From Bordetella hinzii LMG 13501 (GTDB lineage: Bacteria > Pseudomonadota > Gammaproteobacteria > Burkholderiales > Burkholderiaceae_B), in the NCBI RefSeq assembly GCF_001548475.1, contig NZ_LRUJ01000010.1, forward strand, positions 62,001 through 126,000: a DNA stretch of 64,000 nucleotides, in the 5' to 3' direction. Below the pieces are notes generated by a model. That model searched no databases and was not told where the DNA came from. It saw nothing but the letters and a program-made list of their open reading frames with translations. Shown here one piece after another: positions 57,801 to 64,000 of the stretch (position 1 is the first letter of the stretch; each line of letters starts with the position of its first letter). A program made the translations under genes and the position numbers.

Positions 57801-58407
57801 CGTAGCGGCTCATGGCCCAGCCGTGCAGGCCGAAGTCCAGGACCTCCTGCACGCTGGACGGAAACAGCACCGGGATCATGCAGGCCTTGAGGATGTGATC
57901 GCTCTGGTGCGGCAGCGTCGAGGACTTGGCCGGATGATCGTCGCCGGCCACCACCAGCACGCCGCCGTGGCGCGAGGTGCCCGCGGCGTTGGCGTGCTTG
58001 AAGACATCGCCGCAGCGGTCCACGCCGGGGCCCTTGCCGTACCACATGCCGAACACGCCGTCGTACTTCGCGCCGGGAAACAGATTGACCTGCTGCGACC
58101 CCCAGACGGCGGTGGCCGCCAGGTCCTCGTTGATGCCCGGCTGGAACTCGATGTGATGTTCCTTCAGGTACTTGGCCGCCTTCCACATGTTCTGGTCCAC
58201 GCCGCCCAGGGGGGAGCCGCGATAGCCCGAAATGAAGCCGGCGGTATTGAGGCCCGCGCGCGCATCACGCTCGCGCTGCATCATGGGCAGGCGCACAAGG
58301 GCGTGGATGCCGCTCATCCAGGCACGGCCGGTTTCCAGGGTGTATTTGTCGTCCAGATGTACGGACTGAAGCGCCGCGCGCTGCGCGGGCGTGAGAGGGG
58401 CATTCAT
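54811..58407 (-). CDS. Fused indolepyruvate ferredoxin oxidoreductase
   Basis: A 1198-residue single-chain enzyme that oxidatively decarboxylates aryl pyruvates (or other 2-oxo acids) to acyl-CoA with a ferredoxin-type acceptor. The N-terminal pyrimidine/transketolase domain (SGYRGSPLGGVD at 60-71), a TPP-binding region (GDGTYFHSG from 523, FNDAVAMTGGQP near 551), an iron-sulphur cysteine cluster (C661, C664, C667, C673, then C694, C700, C705), and a C-terminal gamma-type domain (GVGGTGVVTIGQLIG) are visible. The start at 58407 (MNAPLTP) is chosen because the frame before it lacks homology. It probably acts in aromatic amino acid turnover. Confidence 0.93.
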   Translation of the reverse strand: MNAPLTPAQRAALQSVHLDDKYTLETGRAWMSGIHALVRLPMMQRERDARAGLNTAGFISGYRGSPLGGVDQNMWKAAKYLKEHHIEFQPGINEDLAATAVWGSQQVNLFPGAKYDGVFGMWYGKGPGVDRCGDVFKHANAAGTSRHGGVLVVAGDDHPAKSSTLPHQSDHILKACMIPVLFPSSVQEVLDFGLHGWAMSRYAGVWVGLKTITDIVEVSASVEVDCDRVRILLPEDFTLPPDGLNIRLPDTPLQQEARLLDYKLYAALAYARANKLNRELWSVPQDRARFGIITSGKAYLDTRQALSDLGLSEAICQRIGLRLFKVGMVWPLEATGMQQFAEGLDEILVVEEKRQVIEYQLKEELFSWIGTGKKIPRVVGKFDDKDGGEWSVPQGNWLLPAHYEFSPAMVAKAVGARLLRLELPEDVRAGIEARLAFIAEREKALSRPRLVVDRKPWFCSGCPHNTSTRLPEGSRGLAGIGCHYMVTWMGRNTQVFTQMGGEGVPWIGQAPFTEEKHVFANLGDGTYFHSGLLAIRAAVAAKAPITYKILFNDAVAMTGGQPVDGPISVPMITRQMAAEGIEKIIVVTDEPEKYQQVAGLAPGVPVKHRDELDSVMRELREYPGVSILVYDQTCATEKRRRRKRGAYPDPARRVVINERVCEGCGDCSEKSHCLSVEPLETEFGRKRTINQSSCNKDFSCLKGFCPSFVTVEGGTLRKPRALAPEGDIAAGLPEPRTPDIAGHYGVFIAGVGGTGVVTIGQLIGMAAHLEGKGCSVLDMAGLAQKGGAVYSHVVLAPTPGELMNTRVAMGEADLVLAGDLVVGTSQEAVARMRPDRTRALVNTDVAPTAAFVHNPDWTLPGSDLQGDLGRACAAVSHIDAAALAVGLLGDAIYANPLMMGYAYQKGWLPLGEAALLRAIELNGQQVPNNQAAFAWGRRAAQDLAAVQALIGLAPASQEAEIVEVRRGEQAVVDFKRPATGLEQLVAVRRDFLTAYQNAAYAKRYTDLVDKVAQAERLATGGTRLAEAVAHNYFKLMAYKDEYEVARLYSDGEFLKKVAAQFEGDWKLKFYLAPPLMAKRDSQGHLQKRAYGPGMLRVFSLLARLRFLRGTALDVFGRTAERRAERELIREYAEHMTAIIGKLNRGNLEQAVALASLPQEIRGYGHVKEAAMARAAEKRETLLREFSAAVLPIGGARAA

Positions 58408-58560
58408 GTCTACTCCGTTGGTGTGGATTGCCGACACGAGCGCTCGAAACAGCCCTTGTGGGGCACACGGATCGCTGCGTCGGGCGCTTACGCCTGTTGT
58501 TTCCCCTCTTTTTACCTGTCCCCAACCGTCCCCGCAATAGGGCGATGCGATAATCCCGGC

Positions 58561-59634
58561 ATGGAATTCGCCGCCCTCATCGCCGACTGGCAGGCCCGCC
58601 ATGGCCGCCACCGCCTGCCTTGGCAGAACACCCGGGACCCCTACCGCATCTGGCTCTCGGAAATCATGCTGCAGCAGACCCAGGTCGCCACGGTCATCCC
58701 TTATTACGAGCGCTTCCTGGCGCGCTTTCCCGACGTGGGCGCGCTGGCCGCGGCCAGCCAGGAAGACGTCATGCCATACTGGGCCGGCCTGGGCTACTAC
58801 GCCCGCGCGCGCAACCTGCACCGCTGCGCCCAGGAAATCATGGCCCACTGGAACGGCCGCTTTCCGCCCGATGCCGAGCGCATCGCCAGCCTGCCCGGCA
58901 TCGGCCGCTCCACGGCGGCGGCCATCGCGGCCTTCGCCTACGGCGAGCGCTCGCCCATCATGGACGGCAACGTCAAGCGCGTCTTCGCGCGCCATTTCGG
59001 CATCGAGGGCGACCCCTCCAAGCGCGAAACCGAACAGAAACTCTGGCAGCTGGCCGACAGCCTGGTGGCGGCCGTGCCCAGTCTGGACATGACAGCCTAT
59101 ACCCAGGGCCTGATGGACCTGGGCGCCACGCTATGCACGCGCGGCAAGCCTGATTGCAGCCGCTGCCCGGTGGCGGACTCCTGTATCGCGCGCCGCGACG
59201 GGCGCCAGCAAGAACTCCCCACGCCCAAGGCCCGCCGCGCCGTGCCCGAGCGGCAGACGGCCATGCTGGTGCTGGAGCACGAAGGCGCCATCCTCTTGCA
59301 GCAGCGGCCTTCGCCGGGCATCTGGGGCGGATTGTGGAGCCTGCCGGAATTCGACGCCGCGGGCGACGCCAGGCAGGCCTCCGAGGCGCTCGGGCTGGAG
59401 CCGCAGGCGCATTACGAGCTGGCGGCCTTCGCGCATACCTTCACGCATTACCGCCTGCATGTGCGCCCCTGGTATGTGCCGGTGCGCGCGGCCGGCCTGC
59501 GCGCCGGCGGCCAGCCGGAACGCTGGGTGCCGGCCGCCGAACTGGGCGCGGTGGCGCTGCCCGCCCCCATCCGCAAGCTGCTGCTCGGCCTGGCCGAGGC
59601 CGGCCTGCCCGGCACGCTGGCGCTGCGCGCCTGA
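58561..59634 (+). CDS. mutY: A/G-specific adenine glycosylase
   Basis: A 357-residue DNA-repair glycosylase that removes adenine opposite 8-oxoguanine. The catalytic glutamate lies in LSEIMLQQTQV, the HhH motif in LPGIGRSTAAAI with the catalytic Asp in IMDGNVKRV, and the iron-sulphur cluster is C-x6-C-x2-C-x5-C (CTRGKPDCSRCPVADSC). The C-terminal 130 residues are the Nudix-like recognition domain. The ATG at 58561 begins MEFAALIADWQ; the frame is open far upstream only as an antisense shadow of the oxidoreductase gene. Divergent from that gene. Confidence 0.96.
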   Translation: MEFAALIADWQARHGRHRLPWQNTRDPYRIWLSEIMLQQTQVATVIPYYERFLARFPDVGALAAASQEDVMPYWAGLGYYARARNLHRCAQEIMAHWNGRFPPDAERIASLPGIGRSTAAAIAAFAYGERSPIMDGNVKRVFARHFGIEGDPSKRETEQKLWQLADSLVAAVPSLDMTAYTQGLMDLGATLCTRGKPDCSRCPVADSCIARRDGRQQELPTPKARRAVPERQTAMLVLEHEGAILLQQRPSPGIWGGLWSLPEFDAAGDARQASEALGLEPQAHYELAAFAHTFTHYRLHVRPWYVPVRAAGLRAGGQPERWVPAAELGAVALPAPIRKLLLGLAEAGLPGTLALRA

Positions 59635-59643
59635 GCGCGGCCC

Positions 59644-60264
59644 TCAGGCCGCGGCGCCGCCGAAGACCACGCGCCGGAAGAACTCCGCCAGCACGTTTTC
59701 GGCCATCTCGGCCGACACCGCCTGGGGATCGAAGGCATAGCTGAATTGCACCCCGTCGCACAGGGCGATCAGGCCCAGGGCCAGGTGCTCGGGCGGCATG
59801 GAGAGCGGCGTGCCCGCCAGGGCCGAGAACTGCCGCGCATATTCCGTGATGGCTGCGCGCTGCTCGCGCATGAAGGCGATGAAGCCCACCCGGAAATCCG
59901 GATCGCGGGCCGCCTGCAGCTTGGCTTCTATCCAGAGCAGGAAACAGGAGTTGTCGCGGAAGTGCTGGCTATAGAAACGTAGCACCTGCTCTTCCATCTG
60001 GGCGCGGCCAGGCTGGGCCTCGAAGATGACCCGCATCTCGCCGATCATGTGTTCATGGTCGCGCCGCAGCAGCTCCAGGAACATCTCGGCCTTGGAGCTG
60101 AAATTCGAATAGAAAGCGCCCCGCGTGTAGCCGGCGGCCGCGGCGATGTCTTCCACGCTGCTGGCGGAATACCCCTGGCTCAGGAACAGCTCTTGCGCCG
60201 CGTCGAGCAGGCGCTGGCGCGTCTGTTCACGGCTCTGCTCTCGCGTCAAACGGACTTTTCCCAT
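59644..60264 (-). CDS. TetR-family repressor of an RND pump
   Basis: A 206-residue regulator with a TetR N-terminal HTH (TRQRLLDAAQELFLSQGYSASSVEDIAAAAGYTRGAFYSNFSSKAEM, about residues 15-60) and a variable ligand-binding C-terminal region. Divergent from the adaptor/permease genes, with a near-perfect palindrome between, it most likely represses them and itself, and is released by a pump substrate, as for AcrR/TtgR-type regulators. It is convergent with mutY (9-base gap). Confidence 0.93.
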   Translation of the reverse strand: MGKVRLTREQSREQTRQRLLDAAQELFLSQGYSASSVEDIAAAAGYTRGAFYSNFSSKAEMFLELLRRDHEHMIGEMRVIFEAQPGRAQMEEQVLRFYSQHFRDNSCFLLWIEAKLQAARDPDFRVGFIAFMREQRAAITEYARQFSALAGTPLSMPPEHLALGLIALCDGVQFSYAFDPQAVSAEMAENVLAEFFRRVVFGGAAA

Positions 60265-60288
60265 GAGCGCGAGTGTAGCACCGCCGGC

Positions 60289-60318
60289 GTTTTCAAATAC
60301 AGACTTGTATTTGAAAAC
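60289..60318. promoter_or_regulatory. TetR operator: perfect palindrome with 13-bp arms
   Basis: GTTTTCAAATACA (60289-60301) and TGTATTTGAAAAC (60306-60318) flank a GACT spacer. It is centred about 39 bases before the tetR start and about 105 bases before the adaptor start, in the only AT-rich part of the region. Confidence 0.8.
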
Positions 60319-60408
60319 AGATGCGAATTAGAATCCGTCCTGCATTCCAATCCTAGACTCCACACGGGATGAGCCGCCTCGGCGCGGACCTCCTGGCTTG
60401 AGGTGATC

Positions 60409-61533
60409 GTGTCCGGTCCGCGTATTCCCCCCTCCCCGTCCCGCGCGCTGCGCGGCCTGGGCGCCGCCTGCGTCCTGCTGCTGGCAGCCTGCCAGAGCCG
60501 CGAAGAAGCGCCGCCGCCGCCCAAACCCGTGGTCGCCATGCCGGCCGAGCGTGATGCCGGCAGCGCCGGCCTGGCCGTGCCGGGGCAGATCGACGCGCGC
60601 TACAGCACGCCGCTGTCTTTCCGGGTGGGCGGCAAGATCATCGAACGCCAGGTCAGGCTGGGCGATGCCGTGCGGGTCGGCCAGGTGGTGGCCCGCCTGG
60701 ACCCGGCCGACGCCGCCAAGAACGCCGCCAGCGCGCGCGCCCAGCTGACCGCCGCGCAGCACCAGCTTGAATTCGCCCGCCAGCAATTGGCCCGCGACCG
60801 GGCCCAGGCGCGCGAACAGCTGATCGCCGCCAGCCAGCTCGAACAAAGCCAGAACAACTATGCCGCCGCCCTGGCGCAGCGCGACAGCGCCGCGCAGCAG
60901 GCCGCGCTGGCCGCCGACCAGCTGTCCTATACCGAACTCAAGGCCGACCATGCCGGCCTCATCACGGCCGAGCGCGCCGACACCGGCCAGAATGTGTCCT
61001 CGGGCCAGCCGGTCTATACGCTGGCCTGGAGCGGCGAGGTGGACGCCGTGGCCAACATCCCCGAAAACGTGCTGGCGCGGCTGTCCATCGGGCAGACCGC
61101 CCGCATCACCCTGCCCGCCGCGCCCGGCACGACGCTGGCGGCCACGTTGCGCGAACTGGCGCCGGCGGCCGACCCGCAGACCCGCAGCTTTCGCGCCAAG
61201 CTGACCGTCCAGGATCCGCCGCCCGGCCTGCGCCTGGGCATGACGGCCACCATCGCGTTTGACGGCCGGACGGACGCCACGCCCACTTACACGCTGCCGG
61301 CCACGGCGCTGTTTCATGACGGCGCGGCCACGGCCGTCTGGGTGGTCAAGCCGGGCGAGGACATCCTGGAGTTGCGCCGGGTGACGGTGGAGCGCTACAC
61401 CGACCGCCACATCGTGCTGTCCAGCGGCTTGCAGCCGGGCGAGCGCGTGGTGTGGCAGGGCGTGCACACCGTCTCAGCCGGGCAGAAAGTCAAGCCGGTG
61501 GCCCCGCTGCATCCCGAGGACTTCGCATCGTGA
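60409..61533 (+). CDS. RND efflux periplasmic adaptor lipoprotein
   Basis: A 374-residue membrane-fusion protein with lipobox LLAAC in the first 30 residues, a barrel-sandwich domain (LSFRVGGKIIERQVRLGDAV), a coiled-coil hairpin (about 95-165), and a beta-barrel/proximal domain. GTG at 60409 is taken as start because GAGG lies 5 bases upstream; GTG at 60403 is in frame and possible. It is co-transcribed with the permease, overlapping it by 4 bases (GTGA). No outer-membrane channel gene is visible yet. Confidence 0.9.
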   Translation: MSGPRIPPSPSRALRGLGAACVLLLAACQSREEAPPPPKPVVAMPAERDAGSAGLAVPGQIDARYSTPLSFRVGGKIIERQVRLGDAVRVGQVVARLDPADAAKNAASARAQLTAAQHQLEFARQQLARDRAQAREQLIAASQLEQSQNNYAAALAQRDSAAQQAALAADQLSYTELKADHAGLITAERADTGQNVSSGQPVYTLAWSGEVDAVANIPENVLARLSIGQTARITLPAAPGTTLAATLRELAPAADPQTRSFRAKLTVQDPPPGLRLGMTATIAFDGRTDATPTYTLPATALFHDGAATAVWVVKPGEDILELRRVTVERYTDRHIVLSSGLQPGERVVWQGVHTVSAGQKVKPVAPLHPEDFAS

Positions 61534-64000
61534 GCACGCCGCAGCGCCCCGATGCGCACCATGAAGAAGGCCGTTTCAACCTGTCGGCCTGGGCCCTCAG
61601 GCACCAGGCGCTGGTGGTGTTTCTCATCACGCTGGCCACCGTGTTCGGCGTGCTCTCCTACACCCGGCTGGCCCAGTCCGAGGACCCGCCCTTCACGTTC
61701 CGGGTCATGGTGATCCGGACCTTCTGGCCGGGCGCCACCGCCGACCAGGTGCGCGAGCAGATCACCGACCGGATCGCCCGCAAGCTGCAGGAAACCCCCT
61801 ATACAGACTTCATCCGCAGCTATTCGCGTCCGGGCGAATCGCTGCTGTTCTTCACGATGAAGGATTCGGCGCCCGCCAAGGAAGTGCCCCAGGAGTGGTA
61901 CCAGATCCGCAAGAAAGTGGGCGACATCCAGGCCACGCTGCCGCGTGGCGTGCAAGGGCCTTTCTTCAATGACGAGTTCGGCGACGTCTACACCAATATC
62001 TACACCCTGGAAGGCGACGGCTTTTCGCCGGCCAATCTGCGCGACTATGCCGATGCCCTGCGCACCGTGCTCCTGCGCGTGCCCGGCGTGGCCAAGGTGG
62101 ACTACTTCGGCGAGCAGGAAGAACGCATCTATATCGAGATCCCGAACGCCCAGCTCGCGCGCCTGGGCATCTCGCCCGAGGAGATCGGGCGCGCCGTGGA
62201 CACGCAGAACGGCGTGAACGCGGCCGGCACGCTCACCACGGCCGACGACCGTGTCTTCGTGCGCCCCTCGGGCCAAGTCAAGGATGTGCGCGCCCTGGGC
62301 GAGACCCTGATCCGCGTCAATGGCGGCAATGTGCGTCTGGGCGACATCGCCACCATCCGCCGCGGCTACACCGAGCCGCAGGTCACCGAAATGCGCGCCG
62401 GCGGCAAGCCCGTGCTCGGCATAGGCATCACCATGCAGCCCAACGGCGACGTGATCCGGCTCGGCCAGGCCCTGGATGCCAAGACCCGGGAGCTGCGGCA
62501 ATTCCTGCCGGCCGGGCTGACGCTCACCGAGGTCTCCAGCATGCCGCGCGCCGTCTCGCATTCGGTGGACGACTTTCTGCGCGCGGTGGCCGAGGCGGTG
62601 GTCATCGTGCTCCTGGTCAGCCTGGTGTCGCTCGGCCTGCGCACCGGCATGGTGGTCGCGATTTCCATTCCCGTGGTGCTGGCGGTGACCGCGCTCTTCA
62701 TGTATCTGTTCGACATCGGCCTGCACAAGGTGTCCCTGGGCACACTGGTGCTGGCCCTGGGCCTGCTGGTCGACGACGCCATCATCGCCGTCGAGATGAT
62801 GGCCGTGAAACTCGAACAGGGCTGGAGCCGGGCGCGCGCGGCGGCCTTCGCCTACACCAGCACGGCCTTTCCGATGCTGACCGGCACGCTGGTCACGGTG
62901 TCGGGTTTCCTGCCCATCGCGCTGGCCAAGTCCAGCACCGGCGAATACACGCGCTCCATCTTCCAGGTGTCGGCCATCGCCCTGATCGCCTCCTGGTTTG
63001 CCGCGGTGGTGCTGATCCCGCTGCTGGGCTACCGCCTGCTGCCCGAACGCAAGCCGGCCGCCCACCTGCCGGCCGGCCACGAACACGATATCTACGACAC
63101 GCGCTTTTATCGCCGGCTGCGCGCCTGGGTCGCCGGCTGCGTCGAGCGCCGCTATCGGGTGCTGGGCCTGACGGCGCTGCTCTTCGGCGGCGCGATGGCG
63201 GCCTTCAGCCTCGTGCCGCAGCAGTTCTTCCCCAGTTCGGACCGGCCCGAGCTGATGATAGATGTCACCCTCGGCGAGGGCGCCTCTTTCGCGGCGACCA
63301 AGCGCCAGGTCGAGCGTCTGGAGGAGACGCTGCGGGGCCGGCCGGAGATCGAGCACGTGGTCAGCTTCGTGGGCACGGGCGCGCCGCGCTTTTACCTGCC
63401 GCTGGACCAGAAACTGCCGCAACCCAATTTCGCGCAGTTCATCGTCACGGCCAAATCCGTCGAGGAAAGGGAACAGCTGGCACGCTGGCTGGGGCCGGTG
63501 CTGCGCGAGCAGTATCCCGCCATCCGCACCCGGCTCTCGCGCCTGGAGAACGGCCCCCCGGTAGGATTTCCGGTGCAGTTCCGGGTCAGCGGCGACCAGA
63601 TCGCCACCGTGCGCGCCACGGCCGAAAAATTGGCCGATGTGATGCGCGCCGACCCGCGCACGGCCAATGTGCAGTTCGATTGGGACGAACCCTCCGAGCG
63701 CTCGGTGCGATTCGAGATCGACCAGAACAAGGCGCGCGAAGTCGGCATCACGTCCACCGACGTGGCCAATTTCCTGGCCATGACGCTGTCGGGCGCCACG
63801 GTCACGCAATACCGCGAACGCGACAAACTCATCGGCGTGGACCTGCGCGCGCCGGCCGCCGAGCGCGTCGATCCCTCCCGGCTGGCCACGCTGTCGGTGC
63901 CCACGCCGCAGGGGCCTGTGCCCCTGGGCAGCCTGGGGAGGGTGCATTACGACCTGGAATACGGCGTGATCTGGGAGCGCGACCGCCAGCCCACCATCAC
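61530..64000 (+). CDS. RND efflux permease, 3' end beyond window
   Basis: The first 823 codons are visible, starting with GTG at 61530 overlapping the adaptor stop. N-terminal LSAWALRHQALVVFLITLATVFGVLSY helix, then the porter region, then helices with LGLLVDDAIIAVEMMAVKLE carrying the proton-relay aspartate pair. The sequence is not close to the MdtBC pair at 30-36 kb: it begins RLAQSEDPPFTFRVMVI, a pattern seen in the other RND subgroup whose adaptors are short lipoproteins. It should be a drug or organic-compound pump of about 1020-1050 residues. Confidence 0.93.
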   Translation, partial: MSTPQRPDAHHEEGRFNLSAWALRHQALVVFLITLATVFGVLSYTRLAQSEDPPFTFRVMVIRTFWPGATADQVREQITDRIARKLQETPYTDFIRSYSRPGESLLFFTMKDSAPAKEVPQEWYQIRKKVGDIQATLPRGVQGPFFNDEFGDVYTNIYTLEGDGFSPANLRDYADALRTVLLRVPGVAKVDYFGEQEERIYIEIPNAQLARLGISPEEIGRAVDTQNGVNAAGTLTTADDRVFVRPSGQVKDVRALGETLIRVNGGNVRLGDIATIRRGYTEPQVTEMRAGGKPVLGIGITMQPNGDVIRLGQALDAKTRELRQFLPAGLTLTEVSSMPRAVSHSVDDFLRAVAEAVVIVLLVSLVSLGLRTGMVVAISIPVVLAVTALFMYLFDIGLHKVSLGTLVLALGLLVDDAIIAVEMMAVKLEQGWSRARAAAFAYTSTAFPMLTGTLVTVSGFLPIALAKSSTGEYTRSIFQVSAIALIASWFAAVVLIPLLGYRLLPERKPAAHLPAGHEHDIYDTRFYRRLRAWVAGCVERRYRVLGLTALLFGGAMAAFSLVPQQFFPSSDRPELMIDVTLGEGASFAATKRQVERLEETLRGRPEIEHVVSFVGTGAPRFYLPLDQKLPQPNFAQFIVTAKSVEEREQLARWLGPVLREQYPAIRTRLSRLENGPPVGFPVQFRVSGDQIATVRATAEKLADVMRADPRTANVQFDWDEPSERSVRFEIDQNKAREVGITSTDVANFLAMTLSGATVTQYRERDKLIGVDLRAPAAERVDPSRLATLSVPTPQGPVPLGSLGRVHYDLEYGVIWERDRQPTI

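Noticed and set aside
54913-58560. A stop-free frame of more than 1,200 codons on the plus strand running into mutY
   Set aside because: It is antisense to the oxidoreductase gene on the minus strand. Its translation is compositionally biased (His, Gln, Ala, Gly, Arg), with no domain; it joins mutY only because the frames agree.

Overview
The window is high-GC bacterial DNA with tightly packed genes, frequent ATGA or TGATG stop/start overlaps, and gene neighbourhoods typical of Betaproteobacteria of the Alcaligenaceae (Bordetella/Achromobacter type). The strongest taxonomic hints are a fimbrial subunit that resembles the Bordetella Fim2/Fim3 family, a Bug-type solute receptor, and the thiD-thiE-hemL and zapD-coaE-pilD neighbourhoods. 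Genus assignment is inference. I saw no rRNA, tRNA, CRISPR array, insertion sequence or prophage, and no gene-free stretch longer than 300 bases.

Layout. 1-5.5 kb: end of a YqgE/AlgH gene, rubredoxin, thiD-like/thiE/hemL and a FapA-like DUF342 gene. 5.5-13.3 kb (minus strand): a seven-gene operon for aerobic CoA-dependent degradation of 2-aminobenzoate (anthranilate): fused monooxygenase/reductase, SDR, crotonase-fold protein, acyl-CoA dehydrogenase, CoA ligase, thioesterase and a RidA-family protein. 13.4-17.2 kb (minus): a complete siaABCD-type signalling operon ending in a diguanylate cyclase. 17.4-22.0 kb (minus): a branched-chain-amino-acid-type ABC importer. 22.3-23.7 kb (plus, divergent): an arylformamidase-like hydrolase and a MarR regulator. 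The promoter regions of the degradation operon and of the importer/hydrolase pair share a near-identical 20-bp imperfect dyad, which suggests that the MarR protein controls all three transcription units.

23.7-28.8 kb: a membrane protein, argJ, a DUF815 ATPase, a Nudix-ThiE fusion, and an orphan fimbrial subunit whose 5' coding end contains four perfect 7-bp repeats, a candidate translational phase-variation switch. 28.8-37.6 kb (minus): an MdtABC-type RND efflux operon with its outer-membrane channel. 37.8-43.3 kb: zapD, coaE, pilD, a lipoprotein, a small LuxR-type regulator, panC, scpA and a DUF3460 gene. 43.4-47.8 kb: an MFS transporter overlapping glpK, a HemJ/CopD-like membrane protein and a Bug receptor. 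47.9-52.1 kb (minus): the aapJQMP general amino acid importer. 52.3-59.6 kb: ftsEX, cheD, a fused indolepyruvate ferredoxin oxidoreductase and mutY. 59.6-64 kb: a TetR repressor divergent from a second RND pump, with a perfect 13-bp-arm palindrome between them; the pump gene runs off the window.

The parts most worth following are the anthranilate regulon, with its atypical RidA and crotonase members, and the repeat-containing fimbrial gene.
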